Shown: piece by piece, positions 57,667 to 64,000 of the stretch
Numbering within the stretch: position 1 is the first letter of the stretch
Layout of the letters: the number at the start of each line of letters is the position of its first letter
NCBI GenBank assembly: GCA_035235625.1
Contig: CP141149.1
Coordinates: forward strand, 7,904,893-7,968,892
Source: Saururus chinensis
Taxonomy: Eukaryota; Streptophyta; Magnoliopsida; Piperales; Saururaceae
Direction: 5' to 3'
Length of the DNA: 64,000 nucleotides
Made by a program: the position numbers and the translations under genes
Notes under the pieces: model-generated
Database searches by the model: none
Told to the model about the DNA's origin: nothing
Seen by the model: the letters and a program-made list of their open reading frames with translations, nothing else

Positions 57667-59143
57667 CCAGTTCAATAATCAAAATTTTCAAAGAACCTCT
57701 GGACCACCACCCGAAAACCAAAAAGAGAAGTTAGAGAAGTGCCCCAAATGCAATGGATTTCATTTGGCAGGGATTTGTTACCTTGTTGAACGACGGTACT
57801 ACGTATGTGGAGACCCTAGGCATAAGATCAAGGAATGTCCCAAAAAGAAGATCAAGGAAGAAATCAAGCAGGAGCAGAAACCAAAAACTCAGGGGCGAGT
57901 GTATGCTATTACTGTAGAAGAGGCTCAAACTTCTATAGGAGTTTTACAAGGTACACTTCTAATTTTGGATAAAGTTTTTAAAGTTTTAATAGATCCAAGA
58001 TCGACACATTCTTTCATATCCTGTGACTTTGCTTTAAGTATGGATTATCCAGTTATAGAACTAGGATACATTTTAGAAGTGTTAACTCCTATAGGAAAAA
58101 CTTTTATAGCTCAAAACTTTATGCAAGATGTGTCCATGACCTTTGACAACCAAACATGGAAGGCTAACTTGATACTTTTGAGTATGACCGACTACAATGT
58201 CATCTTAGGAATGGATTGGTTAGCTGATGATGAAGCATTGGTAGACTGTAAGAAAAAGAAAGTGATATTCAATAATCAAGTAGAGGAATGTACCTTTCAT
58301 GGAAACAGAGAACCTTCAGGAGCATGCATCATTTCTGCTATGAAGGCACAACACTTGATATATAGAGGATGTCAAGCGTATCTTGCAAATATAATCTTAC
58401 AAGAATCATCATCTCCCAAGATAGAGGATATTGAAGTTATAAGGGATTTTCCAGATATATTCCCTGAAGATCTTCCTGGGGTACCACCAAAGAGAGAGAT
58501 AGACTTTAATATTGATTTAATACTAGATACAGAACCTATCTCTAAGGCATCCTATAGAATGGCCCCTATAGAACTAAAAGAATTAAAGAATCAATTGCAA
58601 GAATTATTAAATAAAGGATTCATTAGACCAAGCGTCTCACCTTGGGGAGCTCCAGTCCTTTTTGCCAGGAAGAAGGATAGATCATTGAGACTATGCATAG
58701 ACTATAACTCAATAATTATCAAGAATAAGTATCCTTTACCCCGGATAGATTATTTGTTTGACCAATTACAAGAAGCAAAAGTATTCTCAAAAATAGATTT
58801 AAGATCTGGATATCACCAATTGAGAATACGGGATGAAGACATTCTAAAAACAACATTTCATACCCGATATGGACACTATGAATTTTCAGTGATGCCATTC
58901 GGATTGACAAATATGAACCAAGTTTTTCTACCCTATTTGGATAAATTCGTGATTGTTTTTGTTGATGACATATTAGTCTATTCCTCCACTCCTTTAGAAC
59001 ATCAAACACACTTACAAATAGTCCTTCAGACTCTGAGAAACCATCACCTATATGCTAAATTAAGTGTGAGTTTTGGTTGGACAAAGTTGTGTTCTTGGGT
59101 CATGTTATTTCTAACCAAGGAATATCTCTACTGCCAAGATTGA
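57623..59143 (+). pseudogene. pol: E3 zinc knuckles, protease and reverse transcriptase
   Basis: A 506-codon open frame. Knuckle 1 [13 protein letters not shown] is at 57740. Knuckle 2 [14 protein letters not shown] has its first Cys replaced by Tyr. The protease active site reads [11 protein letters not shown] (57992-58000 for DPR) instead of DSG, so it is catalytically dead; VILGMDWL is intact at 58198. Reverse transcriptase runs [64 protein letters not shown] and [11 protein letters not shown], with catalytic DD at 58964-58969. Just before, GLTN joins MNQVF directly, losing about eight residues found in relatives. The frame ends at 59143 by a frameshift in the thumb. Confidence 0.93.
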
Positions 59144-59890
59144 AGCAGTTTTGAAATGGGAAAGACCCAAAACTGTCACAAAAATTAGAAGTTTCTTAGG
59201 ACTTGCTGTTTACTATCAAAGGTTTACACAAAGCTTCTCAAGCATAGCTTTACCTTTAACAAAGCTAACCAGAAAAGGAGTAAAATTTTTATGGAATGAG
59301 GAATGTGAGAAGGCATTTCAAGAGTTGAAACAAAAATTAACCACCACCCCAGTTTTATTCTTACCAACTAGTAGTGGAGGGTTTGTAATTTATAGTGATG
59401 CCTCAAGAATGGATCTTGAATGTGTTTTGATGCAAAACGAGAAAGTAATAGCCTATGCTTCAAGACAGTTAAAGAAGCATGAAGGTAATTACCCCATTCA
59501 TGACCTTGAATTAACAGTAGTGGTTTTTGCCTTGAAACTTTGGAGACATTATCTATATGGAGAGAAATTTGAAGTATTTACAAATCATCAGAGTTTGAAG
59601 TACATTTTCTCTCAAAGAGATTTAAATTTAAGGCAAAGACGGTGGATTGAATACTTAAATGATTATGACTTTTCTATTCAATATCACCTAGGAAAAGTCA
59701 ATGTAGTGGCCGATGCCTTGAGTAAGAAGGCCACAGGGATGGTAGCTCAAATGTTGATAAAAGAATGAAAATTGATAGAAGAAGTAATAGAGGTAAAACC
59801 TCAATTACAATCAGGAAACAAGAAAGGATTCATAGCTAATCTGCAAATAATATTGGAATTGATTGAGCACATTCTAGAGGCACAAAAAAA
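59144..59890 (+). pseudogene. E3 reverse transcriptase thumb and RNase H
   Basis: The 59151-59768 frame begins with [19 protein letters not shown] (connection) and gives the RNase H domain: [15 protein letters not shown] (first Asp), [21 protein letters not shown] (Glu), [11 protein letters not shown] (Asp) and VVADALSKK at the end. All catalytic acids are visible. A TGA at 59766 ends the frame. Confidence 0.92.
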
Positions 59891-61263
59891 GGATGTAGAA
59901 GTATGAACTTTCTTAGATAAGCTTGACTTTAATAGACATCCTAATGATGGAATAAGATTTAAAGAATGGTTAGTAGTTCCTGCAATACCTGAATTAAAAC
60001 GAGAATTGTTGCATGAAGCTCATAGGTCTCAATACACTATTCATCTAGGAGGAACAAAAATGTACCAAGACCTCAAAAGAAGTTTTTGGTGGAAAGGAAT
60101 GAAGAGGGACATTGAAGAATTTGTCTCTAAATGCTTGACTTGTTAGTAAGTCAAAGCAGAGTGTCAAAAACCATCAGGTACTCTTCAACCAATTGAGATT
60201 CAAGAATGGAAATGGTAACACATTTCGATGGATTTTGCTTTAGAATTACCCAAGACATCAGCCGGTCATGACTCTATTTGGGTCATAGTGGATAGACTTA
60301 CTAAGAGCGCTCATTTTCTCCCTTTAAAGAAATCTCAGACATTGCATGTTTTGGCAAAAATATATATGAAGGAAATTGTGAGTCGGCATGGAGTACCGTT
60401 GTCAATCATTTCAGATCGGGATAGTCGGTTCACTTCACACTTTTGGCAGAAACTTCAAGAAGAATTAGGTACTAATCTCATATTTAGTACAGCATTCCAT
60501 CCGCAAACTGATGGTTAGTCTGAACGAACTATTCAGACATTAGAAGATATGTTACGGGCATGTGCCATAGATTGGAAAGGTAACTGAGATGAACACTTGC
60601 CATTAATTGAATTTTCTTATAATAACAGTTATCATTCCAATATTGGTATGGCACCATATGAAGCTCTTTATGGATGACCCTGTCGATCCCCAATTTGTTG
60701 GAGTGAAGTTGGAGAAGGAAAATTAGTAAAATCAGAACTCTTACAATAGTGTGTGGATAAGGTAAAACTCATACGGAGTCGATTAGAGATAGCCTAGAGT
60801 CGCCAAAAGAAGCTACGCCGATCAACTAAGAAAAGACCTCAACTTCTGTGCAGGTGATCATGTACTATTAAAGGTATCCCCAACTAGGGGATTCATGAGA
60901 TTTGGTATGAAAGGTAAATTAAATCCTCGATTTGTAGGACCATTTGAAATTCTTGATAAAATAGGGCCAGTAGCATACATATTGGCATTGCCCCCTCAGT
61001 TGGATAGGATACATAATGTGTTTCATGTATCCATGCTTCGCAAGTATGTACAAGATCCTTCTCATGTTCTAAATGATCACCCTGGAACCTGATTTGACAT
61101 TTGAAGAAAAACCTATCAAAATTTTGGATCGAAAAGAACAAATCTTGAGGACAAAAAGGATTCCATTAGTCAAAGTGTTATGGCAGCACCATTCTTCAGA
61201 AGAAGCCACATGGGAATTAGAAAGTGATATGGTAAAGAAATATCCTGAGCTCTTTGATGCTTA
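59891..61263 (+). pseudogene. E3 integrase and chromodomain-like tail
   Basis: Zinc domain: LHEAHRSQYTIHLGGTKMY...CLTC (60010-60143), followed by two adjacent stops TAG TAA at 60144-60149. Core: MDFALELP and [17 protein letters not shown] (first Asp), [16 protein letters not shown] (second Asp), then a stop at 60516 and SERTIQTLEDML (Glu). More stops are at 60216, 60585, 60675, 60747 and 60795. The tail (FHVSMLRKYVQDPSHVL, frameshift near 61080, then ILRTKRIPLVKVLW and EEATWE) is the chromodomain-like end of Tekay-type chromoviruses, thought to guide integration to heterochromatin. Most stops are one transition from the expected codon. Confidence 0.92.
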
Positions 61264-61290
61264 GCAAGTTCAATTTCGAGGATGAAATTT

Positions 61291-61307
61291 CTTTAAGGAG
61301 GAAAGAT
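61291..61307 (+). promoter_or_regulatory. E3 polypurine tract
   Basis: CTTTAAGGAGGAAAGAT lies directly before the TGTGACAACCC LTR start, as in E2. Confidence 0.87.
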
Positions 61308-62745
61308 TGTGACAACCCAGATATTAGGTACGTTTCTACTATTGAAATTTTTATATATTAATAGAATTTTATTTTGAATGTTGGACCTAAATAAACATTG
61401 TAGAACTCTAAAAACCGAACATAAAGGTTTTTGAAGCATTTGAATCGGAGGTGGTGGCCGTATGTAGCGACCGTGGGAGCGTGCATCATAAGTGGGCCCA
61501 TGATGAAACTACGGTAAAACCTATCCTTGAGTGGTCTTGTTTTGAAGGGCTCATCGATACGGGTCCATCGGTACCACGAACGTACAATTCCGATGTATAG
61601 GTAAAAAGTTAGAGCAATTTAAAGTTTTGAAAAAAGAAAAAAAATAATATTTTATTGCAGGCTGATGCAAGCATTGTGTCAGCCCACATTTGACCGCGTA
61701 ACACGCGACGTCGCGTAGTAGGCCCACAGGGCATGCCATGCGGTGTACCGTGTGGTGCGTGATTTTTGCGTGGCCTGTGACACGAGCCACGCACTGACCG
61801 CAGGCCCGTGCGACACGCAGAACCCGTGTGCTGGGTTCCACGTTACTGCACAAAGCCGCACGGTAACTGCGCAACACGCGCAATGGCACCGCGCGATGCC
61901 CAATTCCCTCCTATTTATACCTTCAGATTTTCATTATTACTATTCACTTTCACCTTAAGTCAAAATTTTGACCCTCTGTTCTGAGTCATTTTAAGTCTAA
62001 TTCAACCCGTTCAAAAAGCGTTTCTAATTAAATCGACTGTGCCGAACACTGTGACGGGGTTAGATTTTCTATACAAGCACTCTACCATTCGAACTTTCTG
62101 CTTCAATGCCAAGGTAGGGGGTCTTAAACTCTAGCTTATGCCCTACTCGTGTGCTTGCCTTTTATGCATTATTTTTATTCCATTATGCTCATGTGCCTGA
62201 GTTTTCTAAAAAATGTTATACACTTTTTATACTTTAAATACTCTGATTTATGGGTATTTATATTGTCTAGATAATTCTAGGGTTAAACCTACAATTATAA
62301 CATTTTCTGGATACCAACCGAGGAAATTATAGGTATTTGGCACGCGCATATAGGTACAGAGTGTCATGGGAAAACTCCTGCCTTCTGAGCTTCCTGTTGC
62401 TCCATGAGCATCGGAGGAATGCCGTTCGGTATCACAGCTATGGATTTATCGTCAACGGACAAACCGGTGTTTTCTAAAATTATTTCTGAATCTGTTCTAC
62501 AAAAATTATTATGATCTTTTACTTAGCATTAAATTAGATTTTAATTTCACTTACTGAGTATAAAAATACTCACCCAACCTCAGACTCTGCAGGTAGTAAA
62601 ACCAACCCGGAGGTGTCTACGGAAGAAATGTCTACCTAGTCTTTGTGTTTTAAAATATTTTGTAATATTATGACTGTTATAAAGAACTTGATAGGCTTAG
62701 ATGTTGTATTGTAACTAAAAACAAGCGCAACCCCAAGCATTCAAA
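61308..62745 (+). repeat. E3 3' LTR
   Basis: It starts TGTGACAACCC. It is related to E2 LTRs: GGGCTCATCGATACGGG, TTCAAAAAGCGTTTCTAATTAA-like region (about 62012) and the hairpin zone. A TATTTATA box lies near 61911. The stretch 62654-62715 is the reverse complement of 63939-64000 (about 59 of 62). After that the two differ, so the true end of this LTR is uncertain, roughly 62716-62745. The frames at 61551-61958 are LTR sequence. Confidence 0.8.
62556..62571 (+). other. Conserved LTR hairpin, E3
   Basis: GAGTAT, loop AAAA, ATACTC, then ACCC. The stem pairs perfectly and matches the position of the E2 hairpins. Confidence 0.65.
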
Positions 62746-62764
62746 CATTTAAGGAAAAAATTTC

Positions 62765-63482
62765 CTATATGGGCACCGGAACAAGTAGTTTCTGTCTTTT
62801 TCACAGATAGGGCATAGTTCAGGCAATGGTTCTGTGTACCATGGGCATTGACAGAAGTAATGCCCTCTCTACTCACACAATACACAAATTTTTGGTAGTT
62901 GATCTGTGTACCATACTATGCCTTTTCTCTATCTCCCCACCGCACACTTTCTGCTTTAGCCATCACTTCTGCTTTTGGAGGCAAGAGGTTCAGATCGACG
63001 TCTCTCATAGGGTTATGTACCCCTTCCCCTCTAATAATATTTTCTCTCACTGCTTCCTCTTCTGGGATCACCCTCATCTCCTCTTCGCCCACATTTTCTA
63101 TTATCTCACCCTCCTCTACCTCTAGAACATTAATGATCATGTCATTCCAATAATATTGGTCATCCATTGGATCTACCTCCAATGGTTCTTCTTCCCCCGA
63201 ATTCTCTTCTAATGGTTCCTCTTCTATTGGATTCTCCTCCACTAGGACTTCCTCCTCTGGATCCTCTTCTGACAGGTCCTCCTCCACTAGATCCTCCTCT
63301 GACAGGTCTTCCTCACTGTCCTCGATCTCGATAGTTGAGTCAGAAATGTTGATTACAACATCTACCTCATCTATCTAGAGCGGAGGTCAGGAATATTAAC
63401 TATCTCCTCGACCTTGTTGTTATTCTGGGAAAGGGCAGTAGTAATTTCTGAATTGGTCGAGGAGTCTGCCATCGTGTGCTTC
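62765..63482 (-). pseudogene. Element M protein: acidic domain plus tandem CCHC zinc knuckles
   Basis: From ATG at 63482 the reading is MADSSTNSEITTALSQ...VEEIVNIPDL. A frameshift near 63390 follows, then IDEVDVVINISDSTIEIED and a long acidic stretch rich in EED, EEE and SEED (63340-62930). After a second frameshift near 62930 come zinc knuckles: C-V-L-C...H...C (62886-62845, one TAG inside) and C-P-I-C...N...C (62814-62773, His replaced by Asn). Both are preceded by the linker WYT..LP, 24 residues apart. A third, upstream knuckle (62944-62905) is broken by an indel. It probably binds nucleic acid as a Gag-like protein. No capsid domain, protease or pol is visible. It is not related by sequence to E3 gag. 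Confidence 0.65.
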
Positions 63483-63717
63483 TTTTTGGCTTTTCTTTGT
63501 TGTGGTTTTTCGCTGACATATGATATAAAAAGCACGAAATAAGTTTCATTTTCGATTTTCCCATCAACTGAATTATCATTCAAAACACAAAGTATTTTAA
63601 AACACAAAATAAAATATATCATTGCATCAAGCAAACATGGCATATAATTACGATGATATTATAGCTATAGATATCTATATAGATTTTGCTATAACTGCTC
63701 TACAACTAGTGGAGTCA
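63483..63717 (-). other. Element M 5' leader
   Basis: Short untranslated region between primer site and the first ATG. AT-rich, no coding content. Confidence 0.65.
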
Positions 63718-63733
63718 AGAGCTCCGATACCAA
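63718..63733 (-). promoter_or_regulatory. Element M primer-binding site (tRNA-Met type)
   Basis: On the minus strand TTGGTATCGGAGCTCT lies one base after the LTR end CACCACA. It differs by one base from TTGGTATCAGAGC. This fixes M as minus-oriented with its 5' LTR to the right. Confidence 0.85.
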
Positions 63734-63734
63734 G

Positions 63735-64000
63735 TGTGGTGATCGTCAATTACTAATATATGCCATAATATGCATATTTAATTGTTTACTCGGTGCATGT
63801 TATATTACACGTAAAACCGAACGTGACGACCGATCTTTTGAACAGAATACACACATATAATATGTGGAGTTGACGCACAGCTAATATTACATATAACTAT
63901 AATACAGGACCTAGTCCAACTACACCATATGTAGAGCAGTTATATTACAACATCTAAGCCTATCAAGTTCTTTATAACAGTCATAATATTACCAAATATT
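63735..64000 (-). repeat. Element M 5' LTR, partial (runs off the window)
   Basis: It starts TGTGGTGATCG on the plus strand. The first 203 bases match 56454-56661. The last 62 bases (63939-64000) are the reverse complement of 62654-62715 in the E3 LTR. So M and E3 share the same LTR family but lie in opposite orientation. Confidence 0.85.

Noticed and set aside
61551-61958. Cysteine-rich frames of 61-112 codons that look like toxin-like peptides
   Set aside because: They sit in the transcribed part of the E3 LTR, overlap on both strands, and the cysteines come from a GC-rich stretch of GCACGC-type words.
1-64000. tRNA, rRNA, CRISPR or host exon
   Set aside because: The tRNA-like words are primer-binding sites next to LTR ends. 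No cloverleaf, rRNA core, regular spacer array or spliced gene model was seen.

Overview
The window is plant nuclear DNA that consists almost entirely of nested, decayed LTR retrotransposons. I found no convincing host gene, no rRNA or tRNA gene, no CRISPR array and no intact transposon gene. The organism is a seed plant with a repeat-rich genome. The evidence is Athila-type and chromovirus (Tekay/Del-type) Ty3 elements, SIRE-type Ty1/copia elements, tRNA-Met and tRNA-Asp type primer-binding sites, and LTRs of 1.3 to 4 kb. I cannot name the species.

Left block (1-20663). A SIRE-like LTR fragment with an unidentified insert (1-1562) abuts a Tekay-like chromovirus, E1 (1563-20663). E1's protease is split by a solo LTR of family F (F1, 3808-16420, minus). 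F1 in turn holds an Athila element in minus orientation (Athila1, 6752-15872).

Middle block (20664-35752). SIRE-like material S carries LTRs at 21009-22273 and 34497-35473, plus the fragment at 1. It has a gag relic, no pol, and a 331-codon extra ORF. A second, very decayed chromovirus, E2 (26383-33944), interrupts that ORF ten codons or fewer from its stop. Removing E2 and one target-site copy restores the frame exactly.

Copia block (35966-43370). A minus-strand copia pol relic is cut by two solo LTRs inside its RNase H region: an Athila1-type LTR (36061-37439) and a 4-kb chromovirus-type LTR, G1 (37627-41701, duplication AAAAC).

Right block (43371-64000). A possible DNA-transposon end and a second G-type LTR (G2) are followed by a second F LTR (F2, from 44695). 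F2 is split by Athila2 (47119-56102, perfect ATTGT duplication) and, at 56454, by a minus-oriented element M whose 5' LTR runs off the window. Between the two M ends lies a plus-strand chromovirus, E3 (about 56880-62745), the best preserved polyprotein here but carrying frameshifts and many stops. M encodes an acidic protein with tandem CCHC zinc knuckles.

How parts work together. In each element the remaining pieces follow the usual order: gag, protease, reverse transcriptase, RNase H, integrase, with a chromodomain-like tail in E1 and E3. None can be functional. Points of interest are the zinc-knuckle element M, an extra ORF shared by Athila2 and S, a CpG palindrome module shared by unrelated LTR families, a covarying hairpin in chromovirus-type LTRs, and repeated loss of the reverse transcriptase core.
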